A DNA stretch of 64,000 nt from Mycolicibacterium hodleri (GCF_025822245.1 NZ_JACKTL010000053.1:219003-283002), one strand, 5' to 3'; counted from the first letter of the stretch, positions 41,637 to 51,214 are shown. Translations and numbers: made by a program. The notes: generated from the sequence alone by a model not told the origin.

Positions 41637-44600
41637 ATGGGAATCAAGGTGGGGCTGGAGCATCGCACCAGCTACACGTTCGACCGACTGGTAGAAGTTC
41701 ATCCACACGTCGTCCGTCTGCGTCCGGCGCCACACTCGCGCACCCCGATCGAGGCGTATTCGCTACAGGTCGAACCCGCCGATCACTTCGTCAACTGGCA
41801 ACAGGACGCGTTCGGCAACTTCCTGGCCCGGTTGGTGTTCCCCAACCGCACCCGCGAACTGACCATCACGGTCGGCCTGATCGCCGACCTGAAGGTGATC
41901 AACCCCTTCGACTTCTTCATCGAGGACTTCGCCGAGACGTGGCCGTTCGAGTATCCGAAGGCATTGCTGGAGGATCTGAAGCCGTATCTGCGCCCGGTCG
42001 ACGAGGACGGCGAGGGCTCCGGCCCCGGCGAACTCGCCAAGGACTGGGTCAGGAACTTCCACGTGCGGCCCGGCACCCGCACCATCGACTTCCTCGTCGC
42101 CCTCAACGGGGCGATCAACGCCGACGTGGGCTACAGCGTGCGCATGGAGGCCGGTGTGCAGACTCCGGACCACACCCTGCAGACCGCCATCGGGTCGTGC
42201 CGCGACTCGGCGTGGTTGATGGTGTCGGTGCTGCGCCAGATGGGCCTGGCCGCCCGCTTCGTCTCGGGCTACCTGGTGCAGTTGACCTCCGACGTCAAGG
42301 CGCTGGACGGGCCGTCGGGGCCCGCCGCGGACTTCACCGACCTGCACGCCTGGACCGAGGTCTACATCCCGGGGGCCGGTTGGATCGGTCTCGACCCCAC
42401 CTCGGCGCTGTTCGCCGGCGAGGGCCACATCCCGCTGTCGGCGACGCCGCATCCCGCGTCGGCCGCGCCGATCACCGGGGCCACCGAGCCGTGCGGGGTG
42501 ACGCTCGACTTCTCCAACGTCGTGACGAGGGTGCACGAAGACCCCCGCGTCACGCTGCCCTACACCCCGGCCGCGTGGGACTCCATCGTCGACCTGGGCG
42601 CCGCAGTCGACGCGCGGATGGCCGCGGCCGACGTGCGACTGACCATGGGCGGTGAGCCGACGTTCGTCTCGATCGACAACCAGGTCGACCCGGAGTGGAC
42701 CACCGACGCCGACGGGCCCCACAAGCGCGAACGCGCGTCGGCACTGGCCGCGCGGCTCAAGGAGATCTGGGCCCCGCAGGGGGTCGTGCAACGCTCGCAG
42801 GGCAAGTGGTATCCCGGCGAACCGCTGCCGCGCTGGCAGATCATGCTGCACTGGCGTGCCGACGGAAAGCCGCTCTGGACCAACGCGGCGCTGCTGGCCG
42901 ACCCGTGGGCCGAATCGCCCGCCGCCCCCGTACCTCCGGATTCGGGTCGTCGCGTCCTCGGCGCCCTGGCCGCCGGGCTCGGCCTGCCCGATTCGCAGGT
43001 TCGGCCCGCCTACGAGGACGCCCTCGGCCGGTTGGCCACGGCGGTCCGCCAGCCCGCGGGCGATCCGGTGGCCGGTGGCGACGACCTGGTGTCCGACACG
43101 CCCGACGCCAGGATGAACTTGCTGACGCGGCTGGACGAGTCGGTCACCGAGCCGAGCGCGTACGTGCTGCCCCTGCACCGCCGTGAGGACGACACCGGGT
43201 GGGCCAGCGGTGACTGGCAATTCCGTCGGGGCCGCATCGTGTTGCTCGCCGGTGATTCGCCGGCCGGGTTGCGCCTGCCGCTCGACGCCATCAGTTGGAA
43301 GCCGCCCCGCGCGTCGCTCGAGGCCGACCCGCTCGCCCCGCGCGGCGAACTCCCCGACGACCACGAGGCCGACGAGGCCGCGATCGAGGAGGCCGACGGC
43401 GCGCCCATCACCGCGATGGTCGCCGAGGTCCGCGACGGCGTGCTGTACGTCTTTCTTCCGCCGACCGAGGAACTCGAGCACTTCGTCGACGTCGTGACGC
43501 GCCTGGAGGCGGCGGCCACCGAGGCCGGCTGCCCGCTGGTGCTGGAGGGATACGGCCCGCCGGCCGACGAGCGGCTGACGTCGATGTCGGTGACGCCGGA
43601 TCCTGGTGTCATCGAGGTCAACGTCGCCCCGACCGCCAGCTTCGCCGAACAGCGTGAGCAACTCGAAACCCTCTACGAACAAGCGCGACTCGCACGCCTG
43701 TCGACGGAGTCGTTCGACGTCGACGGCACCCACGGCGGTACCGGCGGCGGCAACCACATCACCCTCGGCGGAATCACCCCCGCCGAGTCGCCGATGCTGC
43801 GCAGGCCCGACGTGCTGGTGTCGATGCTCACGTACTGGCAGCGCCACCCGGCCCTGTCCTACCTGTTCTCCGGACGGTTCATCGGGACCACCTCCCAAGC
43901 GCCGCGAGTCGACGAGGGACGCACCGAGTCGCTGTACGAGCTGGAGATCGCCTTCGCCGAGATCGACCGGCTGACACGGGAAGCCACCTCGTCCGAGGAG
44001 CCGGCGGACTCATTGCCGTGGATCACCGACCGGGCACTGCGCCACCTCCTGACCGACATCACCGGCAACACCCACCGCGCCGAGTTCTGCATCGACAAGC
44101 TCTACAGCCCCGACAGCGCACGCGGGCGATTGGGAATCCTCGAGCTCCGCGGTTTCGAGATGCCACCGCACTTCCAGATGGCGATGGTCCAGTCGCTGCT
44201 GGTGCGCTCCCTGGTGTCCTGGTTCTGGGACCAGCCCCTGCGTGCTCCGCTGATCCGCCACGGCGCCAATCTCCATGGTCGATACCTGTTGCCGCACTTC
44301 ATCATTCAGGACATCAGCGAGGTCGCCGTCGACCTCCGGGCGAACGGCATCGCGTTCGACACCAGCTGGCTGGACCCCTTCACGGAGTTCCGCTTCCCGC
44401 GCGTCGGCACCGCGGTGTTCGACGGCGTCGAGATCGAACTGCGCGGAGCCATCGAACCGTGGAACGTCCTCGGGGAGGAGTCCACCGCCGGTGGCACGGC
44501 CCGCTACGTCGACTCCTCGGTCGAACGTCTCCAGGTGCGCCTCATCGGGGCGGACCGACACCGGTACGTCGTCACCGCCAACGGTTACCCGATCCCGCTC

Positions 44601-44969
44601 CTGGCGACCAGCAGCAGCGACGTCCAGGTGGGCGGGGTCCGCTACCGGGCGTGGCAGCCGCCGAGCGCGCTGCACCCCACCATCACCGTCGACGACCCGC
44701 TGCGCTTCGAGCTCGTCGACCTGGCCACCGGAACGTCGCGGGGTGGCTGCACGTACCACGTCAGCCATCCCGGCGGCCGGTCCTACGACAACCCTCCCGT
44801 CAACGCCGTCGAAGCGGAATCGCGTCGAGGCAGGCGGTTCGAAGCCACCGGATTCACTCCAGGCCACGTCGACGTCTCCGACATTCGCGAGAAGCAGGCC
44901 CGTCAGTCCACCGACGCGGGCGCGCCGGGCATCCTGGATCTGCGTCGGGTGCGTACCGTGCTGCGGTGA
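41637..44969 (+). CDS. Transglutaminase-like / DUF2126 putative amidoligase fusion (Rv2566-like)
   Basis: 1110 residues. N-terminus (about 1-300): bacterial transglutaminase N-terminal domain and papain-like core with the full triad, Cys188 in GSCRDS, His237 in DLHAWTEVY and Asp253 in GLDPT. C-terminus (from about 320 to the end): DUF2126, starting DVRLTMGGEPTFVS, listed as a putative amidoligase. This suggests peptide or isopeptide bond making and breaking. First gene of a four-gene cassette, sharing TGATG with the next gene. ATG 41637 is where family similarity begins. Confidence 0.88.
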   Translation: MGIKVGLEHRTSYTFDRLVEVHPHVVRLRPAPHSRTPIEAYSLQVEPADHFVNWQQDAFGNFLARLVFPNRTRELTITVGLIADLKVINPFDFFIEDFAETWPFEYPKALLEDLKPYLRPVDEDGEGSGPGELAKDWVRNFHVRPGTRTIDFLVALNGAINADVGYSVRMEAGVQTPDHTLQTAIGSCRDSAWLMVSVLRQMGLAARFVSGYLVQLTSDVKALDGPSGPAADFTDLHAWTEVYIPGAGWIGLDPTSALFAGEGHIPLSATPHPASAAPITGATEPCGVTLDFSNVVTRVHEDPRVTLPYTPAAWDSIVDLGAAVDARMAAADVRLTMGGEPTFVSIDNQVDPEWTTDADGPHKRERASALAARLKEIWAPQGVVQRSQGKWYPGEPLPRWQIMLHWRADGKPLWTNAALLADPWAESPAAPVPPDSGRRVLGALAAGLGLPDSQVRPAYEDALGRLATAVRQPAGDPVAGGDDLVSDTPDARMNLLTRLDESVTEPSAYVLPLHRREDDTGWASGDWQFRRGRIVLLAGDSPAGLRLPLDAISWKPPRASLEADPLAPRGELPDDHEADEAAIEEADGAPITAMVAEVRDGVLYVFLPPTEELEHFVDVVTRLEAAATEAGCPLVLEGYGPPADERLTSMSVTPDPGVIEVNVAPTASFAEQREQLETLYEQARLARLSTESFDVDGTHGGTGGGNHITLGGITPAESPMLRRPDVLVSMLTYWQRHPALSYLFSGRFIGTTSQAPRVDEGRTESLYELEIAFAEIDRLTREATSSEEPADSLPWITDRALRHLLTDITGNTHRAEFCIDKLYSPDSARGRLGILELRGFEMPPHFQMAMVQSLLVRSLVSWFWDQPLRAPLIRHGANLHGRYLLPHFIIQDISEVAVDLRANGIAFDTSWLDPFTEFRFPRVGTAVFDGVEIELRGAIEPWNVLGEESTAGGTARYVDSSVERLQVRLIGADRHRYVVTANGYPIPLLATSSSDVQVGGVRYRAWQPPSALHPTITVDDPLRFELVDLATGTSRGGCTYHVSHPGGRSYDNPPVNAVEAESRRGRRFEATGFTPGHVDVSDIREKQARQSTDAGAPGILDLRRVRTVLR

Positions 44970-47650
44970 TGGTCCTACGCACCAGCGGCCCACCGGAGCC
45001 CACATCCGCCGTCACCGGCCTCGGCTTCCCCGATGAGGCCGGTGCCGCCGAGCTGTTCGCGAAATACCGCGCCGCACGCGCGCAGGAGTCGCTGTTCGAC
45101 GAGCGCGCCGCGGCAGGCAACGGCTACGACGAGTTCGTCGACCCCACCGGCGCCGTCCGACCGGCCTGGCAGGAGCTGGCCGACTGCGTCGCCGAACGCG
45201 GCCCGTACGGCCTCGAACGGCTGCGCTCGGTGGTCAGCAGCCTCGTCGACAACGACGGCATCACCTTCGTCCAGGTGGACCATCCCGGCGACGCCGTCAC
45301 CCACGGGGACGGCACCCAGGTGCCCGGCCCCTGGCACCTTGACCCCCTGCCGGTGATCGTGTCCTCCGCGGACTGGGAGACCCTCGAAGCGGGTCTGGTG
45401 CAACGGTCGCGGTTGATGGATGCGGTGCTGACCGATCTCTACGGAGCCCGCCGGTCCATCACCAGCGGCGTACTGCCACCACAGTTGCTGTTCGCCCACC
45501 CCGGATACGTGCGGGCCGCGCGCGGCATCGCGGTGCCCGGCCGCCACCAGTTGTTCATGCACGGGGTCGACGTCAGCCGCGACGACTCCGGGGAGTTTCG
45601 CGTCAACGCCGACTGGACGCAGGCGCCGTCCGGGGCGGGGTACGCCCTCGCCGACCGTCGCGTGGTCGCGCACGCGTTCCCCGAGCTCTACGAACGCATC
45701 GCCCCACGACCGGCGTCGCCGTGGGCGCAAGCACTGCGACTGGCGCTCATCGACGCCGCGCCGGAGGCCGCCGACGAGCCCGTCGTCGTCGTCCTGAGCC
45801 CGGGCACCCACTCCGAGACGGCCTTCGACCAGGCCTACCTGGCCAGCGTGCTCGGCTTCCCCCTCGTCGAGAGCGCCGACCTGGTGGTCCGGGACGGCAA
45901 GTTGTGGATGCGGTCCCTCGGCACGCTCAAGCGCGTCGACGTCGTGCTGCGCCGGGTCGACGCCGCCTACGCCGACCCGCTCGACTTGAGGTCCGACTCG
46001 CGCCTCGGCGTCGTCGGCCTCGTCGAGGTGCTTCGCCGTGGTGCCGTCACCGTCGTCAACACCCTCGGCAGCGGAATCCTGGAAAGCCCCGGGCTGCAAC
46101 GCTTCCTGCCCGAGCTGGCCGAACTTCTCGTCGGGGAGGTGCCGCAGCTGTCCACGGCGCCCATGTACTGGGGCGGCGTCGACGTCGAACGCTCGCACCT
46201 GCTGAGCCACCTGTCGACGCTGCTGATCCGACCGGTGACCGGTGGCGAGCCGATCGTCGGGCCCATGCTGACCGCCGAGGAGCGCGACGACCTGGCGGCG
46301 CGGATCGGCGCCACGCCTTGGCAGTGGGTCGGCCAGGAACTCCCTCGGTTCTCCTCGGCGCCGACCGCGCACTCGCCCAACGGCCTGTCTCCCGGCAGCA
46401 CGGGCATGCGGTTGTTCACCGTCGCCCAGCGTGGGGGATACGCCCCGATGGAAGGCGGCCTGGGCTACCTGTTGGAGCCGGGCACCGCCGCCTACCGGAT
46501 GAACACCCTTGCCGCCAAGGACGTCTGGGTGCGATCTCCCACCCGGGTGACGGCGGAGCGCACGCCGGCCCCCTCGGTGGACCTGCCCGCGATCACGCCG
46601 AGTCCGACCCGCGCGGTCAGCTCGCCCCGCGTGTTGTCGGACCTGTTCTGGCTTGGCCGGTACGGCGAACGGGCCGAGGGCATGGCGCGACTGCTGGGCG
46701 TCACCCGCGAGCGGTACCACGAATTCCGCTACCGGCAGGACGTCCCGGGCAGTGAATGCGTCCCGGTACTGCTGACCGCACTCGGCCGCATCACGGGCAC
46801 CGACACCGGCGCCTCCGGCGACGACGCCGAGATGATCGCCATCGCCCCGACGACGCTGTGGTCACTGACCGCGGACCGGCGTCGTGCCGGGTCGCTGGCG
46901 CAGTCGGTGGAGCGGCTGGGGTCCTCCGCCCGCGCCGTCCGCGACCAGATGTCCAACGACACCTGGATGGTGCTCGCCGCCATCGACCGTGCGGTGCTTC
47001 GTCATTCGTCGACTCCGCCGGACTCCCACACCGAAGGCGACGGATATCTGGCCACGGCGCACAGCCAGACGTTGGCGGGCATGCTGGCATTGTCCGGCGT
47101 GGCGGCGGAGTCGATGGTGCGCGACGTCGGCTGGACCATGATGGACATCGGCAAGCGCATCGAACGCGGCATCTGGCTGACCGCACTCATGCGGGCGACG
47201 CTGACGACGGTGCGCAGCCGTGGCGCCGAACAGACGATCACCGAGTCCACGTTGGTGGCCTGCGAGTCGTCGGTCATCTACCGCAGGCGCACCCTGGGCA
47301 AGGTGAGCGTGGCGGCGGTGGCCGATCTGCTGCTGTTCGACGGCGAGAACCCACGTTCGCTGGCGTACCAATTCGAACGGCTGCGGGTGAATCTCAAGGC
47401 GCTGCCCTCGTCCTCCGGATCCACCGGTCCCGAACGGCTCGTCGACGAGGTCGCGGCGCGGCTGCGTCGGCTCGACCCCGACGACCTCGAGGACGTGACC
47501 GACGGCGTGCGACCCGAGCTCGACGGTCTCCTCGGCGGCATCCACGCCGACCTTCGTGAGCTGTCCCGCCGGATCACCGCGACGCACCTGTCGCTTCCCG
47601 GTGGGATGCAACCGATCTGGGGCCCCGACGAGCGACGGGTCATGCCGTGA
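44969..47650 (+). CDS. Circularly permuted ATP-grasp / alpha-E domain fusion protein (Rv2567-like)
   Basis: 893 residues. The first part (about 1-480) is a circularly permuted ATP-grasp-type domain (GITFVQVDHPGDAVTHGDGT, FAHPGYVRAARGI, VVVLSPGTHSETAFDQAYLAS, NTLGSGILESP...FLPELAELLVGE). From about 550 the alpha-E domain begins (RVLSDLFWLGRYGERAEGMARL, later WTMMDIGKRIERGIWL). In many bacteria these are two genes; here they are fused. An ATP-dependent ligase for an unknown peptide-like product is the family prediction. Overlaps both neighbours (TGATG upstream, GTGA downstream). Confidence 0.87.
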   Translation: MVLRTSGPPEPTSAVTGLGFPDEAGAAELFAKYRAARAQESLFDERAAAGNGYDEFVDPTGAVRPAWQELADCVAERGPYGLERLRSVVSSLVDNDGITFVQVDHPGDAVTHGDGTQVPGPWHLDPLPVIVSSADWETLEAGLVQRSRLMDAVLTDLYGARRSITSGVLPPQLLFAHPGYVRAARGIAVPGRHQLFMHGVDVSRDDSGEFRVNADWTQAPSGAGYALADRRVVAHAFPELYERIAPRPASPWAQALRLALIDAAPEAADEPVVVVLSPGTHSETAFDQAYLASVLGFPLVESADLVVRDGKLWMRSLGTLKRVDVVLRRVDAAYADPLDLRSDSRLGVVGLVEVLRRGAVTVVNTLGSGILESPGLQRFLPELAELLVGEVPQLSTAPMYWGGVDVERSHLLSHLSTLLIRPVTGGEPIVGPMLTAEERDDLAARIGATPWQWVGQELPRFSSAPTAHSPNGLSPGSTGMRLFTVAQRGGYAPMEGGLGYLLEPGTAAYRMNTLAAKDVWVRSPTRVTAERTPAPSVDLPAITPSPTRAVSSPRVLSDLFWLGRYGERAEGMARLLGVTRERYHEFRYRQDVPGSECVPVLLTALGRITGTDTGASGDDAEMIAIAPTTLWSLTADRRRAGSLAQSVERLGSSARAVRDQMSNDTWMVLAAIDRAVLRHSSTPPDSHTEGDGYLATAHSQTLAGMLALSGVAAESMVRDVGWTMMDIGKRIERGIWLTALMRATLTTVRSRGAEQTITESTLVACESSVIYRRRTLGKVSVAAVADLLLFDGENPRSLAYQFERLRVNLKALPSSSGSTGPERLVDEVAARLRRLDPDDLEDVTDGVRPELDGLLGGIHADLRELSRRITATHLSLPGGMQPIWGPDERRVMP

Positions 47651-48558
47651 CCGCGACGGTGGGCACCAGGGCCTACGAGATCACCCATCGCACGATGTAC
47701 GACTACTCCGACGACGTGACGAGCTCCTACGGGCGGGGCTTCCTCACGCCGCGCGACTCGAGCAGGCAGCGGTGCCTGTCGCACGAATTGGTGATCGAGC
47801 CCGAGGCGGCCGACAGCTCCACGAGCCGGGACGCCTACGGCAACATCAGCTCGTACTTCCATGTCACCGAACGTCATCGGGCGCTCACCATCACCAGTCA
47901 CTCGGTGGTCGAGGTCGACCCACCCCCCGCCGAGCTGTACGCGGGCGGCTCGGCGCTGGCGCCGTGGGAGATCTCCCGGCCGGTCGGCACCGACGGTGCC
48001 CTGGCCGTCGAGTTCACCCTGGACCTGCAGAAGCCCGAGATCACCGACGCCGTCCGCGACTACGCCGCGCCCAGTTTCCAGCCGGGGCGGCCGCTGATCG
48101 AGGTGCTCCGCGACCTGAACGCCCGCATCAACCACGACTTCACGTACCGTTCGGGTTCGACGACGATCTCCACCAAGGTCGCCGAAGTTTTGGCGGCCCG
48201 CGAAGGGGTATGTCAGGACTTCGCCAGGCTCGCGATCGCTTGTCTGCGCGCCAACGGTCTCGCCGCCAGCTACGTCTCCGGCTATCTTGCGACGGACCCA
48301 CCTCCGGGAAGGGAACGCATGGTCGGGATCGACGCGACGCACGCCTGGGCGTCGGTGTGGACACCACAGAACCAGTGGTTTGGATTCGACCCCACGAACG
48401 ACGCGCTCGTCGACGAGCGGTACGTGGTCGCAGGTTTCGGTCGGGACTACGCCGACGTGCCACCTCTGCGCGGCATCATCTACACCGATTCGGAGAGCAG
48501 CAAGATCGACGTGTCGGTCGACGTGGCCCCGCTGACCGGCGGAGTGGCTCGTGCGTGA
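47647..48558 (+). CDS. Stand-alone transglutaminase-like protein (Rv2569c-like)
   Basis: 303 residues: N-terminal bacterial transglutaminase domain (YEITHRTMYDYSDDVTSSYGRG) and a core with Cys189 in EGVCQDFARL, His232 in DATHAWASV and Asp248 in GFDPTND, a complete triad. Likely a cysteine peptidase or transamidase paired with the larger fusion encoded upstream. Start GTG 47647 overlaps the preceding stop (GTGA); its stop overlaps the next gene by 8 bp. Confidence 0.88.
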   Translation: MTATVGTRAYEITHRTMYDYSDDVTSSYGRGFLTPRDSSRQRCLSHELVIEPEAADSSTSRDAYGNISSYFHVTERHRALTITSHSVVEVDPPPAELYAGGSALAPWEISRPVGTDGALAVEFTLDLQKPEITDAVRDYAAPSFQPGRPLIEVLRDLNARINHDFTYRSGSTTISTKVAEVLAAREGVCQDFARLAIACLRANGLAASYVSGYLATDPPPGRERMVGIDATHAWASVWTPQNQWFGFDPTNDALVDERYVVAGFGRDYADVPPLRGIIYTDSESSKIDVSVDVAPLTGGVARA

Positions 48559-49612
48559 CTTCATCTGTCCCAACTGCGGACAGCATCTGGCCTTCGAGAA
48601 CTCGGTGTGCCTGTCCTGCCGCAGCCGACTGGGCTTCTCCCTCGACGACATGGCCTTCCTGGTCATCGCGAGCGGTGAGGACAGCGAGCACGGTGGCGCA
48701 GTCGACGCCAGCGAGTACCGGTTGTGCGCCAATCTCCATGCCGCGGAGTGCAACTGGCTGGTCAAGGTGGCGCCGGTTCCTCAGCTCTGCACCTCCTGCG
48801 CGCTGACCCGGATGCGCCCCAACGACGCCGACACGACGGCGATGGCCGCGTTCGCGGTGGCCGAGATGGCCAAGCGTCGGTTGATCGTCGAGCTGGTGGA
48901 CCTGAAGCTCCCCATCGTCGGTCGCGACGTCGACCCCGACTACGGCCTGGCGTTCGACCTGCTGTCCAGCGCGGCAGAGAAGGTGTTCACCGGACACGAG
49001 AACGGCGTCATCACCCTGGACCTCGCGGAGGGCGACGACGTCCACCGCGAGCAGTTGCGAATCGCGATGGACGAGCCGTATCGCACGCTGCTCGGGCACT
49101 TTCGCCACGAGATCGGGCACTACTATTACTACCGCCTGGTCGGAGTGGCACCCGAGTACCAGGAACGGGCCCGAGAACTGTTCGGCGACGCCGAGGCCGA
49201 CTACCAGGCCGCACTCGACCGCCACTACAGCGAGGGCGCGCCACCCGGGTGGGAGCGCGACTACGTGTCGTCCTACGCCACCATGCATCCCGCCGAGGAC
49301 TGGGCGGAGACCTTCGCCCACTACCTGCACATCCGCGACACCCTGGACACCGCGGCGGCCTTCGGCTTCGCGCCGGCGGGGGCGACGTTCGAGCGAAGGA
49401 ACCTGGGCCCCAGCGGTTTCGACTCCATCATCGACCTGTGGCTACCGCTGTCGTGGGCGCTGAACATGGTCAACAGATCCATGGGCCACGACGACCTGTA
49501 CCCGTTCGTGCTGCCGGCGAAGGTGCTGGAGAAGATGCGCTTCATCCACACCGTCATCGACGAGGTGACCTCCGACCCGGCCAAGCTGGCCGCGGCCAGG
49601 GGCACCGACTAG
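48551..49612 (+). CDS. Zinc-ribbon / putative zinc-binding metallopeptidase (Rv2568c-like)
   Basis: 353 residues. N-terminal zinc ribbon with C6, C9, C20, C23 (CPNCG...CLSC), a second Cys cluster (RLCANLHAAEC ... LCTSC), then a zincin-like domain with HEIGH (H186, E187, H190) in RHEIGHYYYYRL and a downstream EDWAETFAHYLH that could give the third ligand. Matches the putative zinc-binding metallopeptidase family. Fourth gene of the cassette, overlapping the transglutaminase gene by 8 bp from a GTG start. Its stop shares CTAG with the convergent epimerase. Confidence 0.85.
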   Translation: MRDFICPNCGQHLAFENSVCLSCRSRLGFSLDDMAFLVIASGEDSEHGGAVDASEYRLCANLHAAECNWLVKVAPVPQLCTSCALTRMRPNDADTTAMAAFAVAEMAKRRLIVELVDLKLPIVGRDVDPDYGLAFDLLSSAAEKVFTGHENGVITLDLAEGDDVHREQLRIAMDEPYRTLLGHFRHEIGHYYYYRLVGVAPEYQERARELFGDAEADYQAALDRHYSEGAPPGWERDYVSSYATMHPAEDWAETFAHYLHIRDTLDTAAAFGFAPAGATFERRNLGPSGFDSIIDLWLPLSWALNMVNRSMGHDDLYPFVLPAKVLEKMRFIHTVIDEVTSDPAKLAAARGTD

Positions 49613-50627
49613 CGTCCGACCAACCCGCCGTCGAGCAGGCTGCGGGCGGTGTCGACCAACGTGTCGGCCACCGGACGAGGTTGCCAGCCAAGCACGTCGG
49701 TGGCCTTGGTGGCCGAGATTCGCTTGGGCTCGCCGAGCAATCCGGCGAGTTCGCGCAACGCGGGCACGAACCGTGCGCCCGCGCGCACCAGCCAGTCGGG
49801 GGCCGTCCGCCGGGGCACGCGACGCGCCGCGGCACCCAGCTGGGACCGCAGCGTCGCGGCGGTTTCGGGAAACGACACGGGCTGACCGGCCGCGGCCAGG
49901 AATCGTTCCCCGATCGCGCGCGGATCCTCCAGTGCCATGACGTGCAGGTCGGCGAGGTCACGGACGTCGACCACCGCGAAGGACGCGTGGGGCAGCAAGG
50001 GGGGTCGGCCGTTGAGCAGCTCCTTGACGATCTGCACCGACGTCGCGAGGTCCGATCCGAGGACGGGCCCGAAGATGCCGACCGGGTTGACCACCGTGAG
50101 CTCGACGCGTTGGCGGCGGCGAACTCCCATGCGTCTCGCTCGGCGAGCGTCTTGGACTTCACGTAGGGGGAGTTGGGTGCGGCGGCGTCGGTCCAGTCAC
50201 TTTCGTCGTACGGTTCGCCCGTCGGTTTGGGGCTGTACCCGACGGCTGCGAACGACGAGGTCAGCACGATCCTTCGGACGCCGGCAGCGGAGGCGGCGCG
50301 CAGCACCCGCAGCGTTCCCTCGCGGGCCGGCACGATCACGTCGTCCTCGTTCTCCGGTTGGCGCGCCGGGAACGGGGACGCCACGTGCAGAACGGCGTCG
50401 CAGCCGTCGACGGCGGCCGCCCAGCCGTCGTCGGAGGTGAGGTCGGCCACGACGAACTCGAGCGCGGCGTCGTCTGACGGCCGATGCAGCGCGGCACGCA
50501 CACTGGCTTCGCGTCCGGGTGAGCGAACCGTCGTGCGCACGCGGTAGCCGCCGCTCAGCAGTCGCAGGATGACGTGCCCGGCCAGGAATCCCGAACCGCC
50601 GGTGACCAAGACCAGTCGCTCAGCCAT
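49609..50627 (-). pseudogene. NAD-dependent epimerase/dehydratase (extended SDR), interrupted by an apparent 1-nt deletion
   Basis: From ATG 50627 the protein reads MAERLVLVTGGSGFLAGHVI (Rossmann GGSGFLAG) through SSFAAVGY and YVKSKTLAE, the extended-SDR Tyr/Lys pair. After WEFAAANA near 50106-50111 the frame breaks. The remainder (ELTVVNPVGIFGPVLG to the end at 49609) continues in a different frame. Restoring one G (AACGCG to AACGGCG) gives AAANGVELTVVNP, so a single-base deletion. Resembles dihydroflavonol-reductase-like epimerases. Overlaps merR by 8 bp at its 5' end. Real mutation or sequence error cannot be told from this window. Confidence 0.8.
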
Positions 50628-51102
50628 GGGTCGTCGCCACCTCGTCCTCGAGCAGGCGGGCACCGAGGTCGAGGACCGTCTCGACGATCTCGCGCTCGGC
50701 CGCCGCGTCACCGGCCTCCCGGGCGGCCCACATCTCGGCCTTGGCCGTGACGTAGCGCTCCCGCAGCCGAAGCCGGGCGATCTCGTCACGCAGTCTCGTG
50801 GCATGGGCCTCGAACAGCTCGCGTTGGTCGCTGGTCGCCTCGGCCCCGCGTCGGGTGTTGGCCACGTATCTCCTGATGTCCGCGACCGACATACCGCTTC
50901 CGCGTAGGCAACTCAGCGACTCGACGGCACCGACCAGGGCGGCCGGGTAGCGGCGGTGCCCGCTGCTGGGATCCCTGGGCACCGCGTCGATGAGACCGAT
51001 GCGCTCGTAGTACCGCAAGGTCGACTCGGCCAGCCCCGTGCGGCGCGAGACCTGCTGGATGGTCAGGTCGCGATCGGCCGTCGCGATCGTGTCAATGCTC
51101 AT
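50620..51102 (-). CDS. MerR-family transcriptional regulator
   Basis: 160 residues: MerR HTH (LTIQQVSRRTGLAESTLRYYERIGLIDAVPRDPSSGHRRY), then a long coiled-coil dimerisation helix and no metal-binding cysteines in the C-terminus, so an organic-ligand or unknown-signal MerR. It drives itself and the overlapping epimerase gene. The promoter has the MerR hallmark, a 19-bp spacer filled by a dyad, and ends 6 nt from the ATG. Confidence 0.9.
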   Translation of the reverse strand: MSIDTIATADRDLTIQQVSRRTGLAESTLRYYERIGLIDAVPRDPSSGHRRYPAALVGAVESLSCLRGSGMSVADIRRYVANTRRGAEATSDQRELFEAHATRLRDEIARLRLRERYVTAKAEMWAAREAGDAAAEREIVETVLDLGARLLEDEVATTHG

Positions 51103-51108
51103 GACGTC

Positions 51109-51139
51109 AGTCTGCCGAACCTGAAGCGCTTCAAGTCAA
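51109..51139 (-). promoter_or_regulatory. MerR-type promoter with 19-bp spacer and central dyad
   Basis: On the minus strand: TTGACT (51134-51139), 19-nt spacer, CAGACT (51109-51114), then 6 nt to ATG 51102. The spacer holds the perfect palindrome TGAAGCGCTTCA (51122-51133). The over-long spacer is the classical arrangement that MerR proteins correct by DNA distortion. Confidence 0.7.
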
Positions 51140-51201
51140 GCCTCGGTCACCGATCGATCACGGCGTCGGCGCGGCGGGAGACCGACCCCGCCGCGCGTTT
51201 C

Positions 51202-51207
51202 TAGGCT
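51202..51207 (+). promoter_or_regulatory. -10 hexamer TAGGCT, leaderless DUF3097 gene
   Basis: Ends 7 nt before GTG 51215; no Shine-Dalgarno in the gap. Confidence 0.5.
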
Positions 51208-51214
51208 CGGCGAC

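Noticed and set aside
41763..43898. 711-codon minus-strand open frame opposite the transglutaminase/amidoligase gene
   Set aside because: Shadow frame with Arg/Gly/His-rich composition and no recognisable motif.
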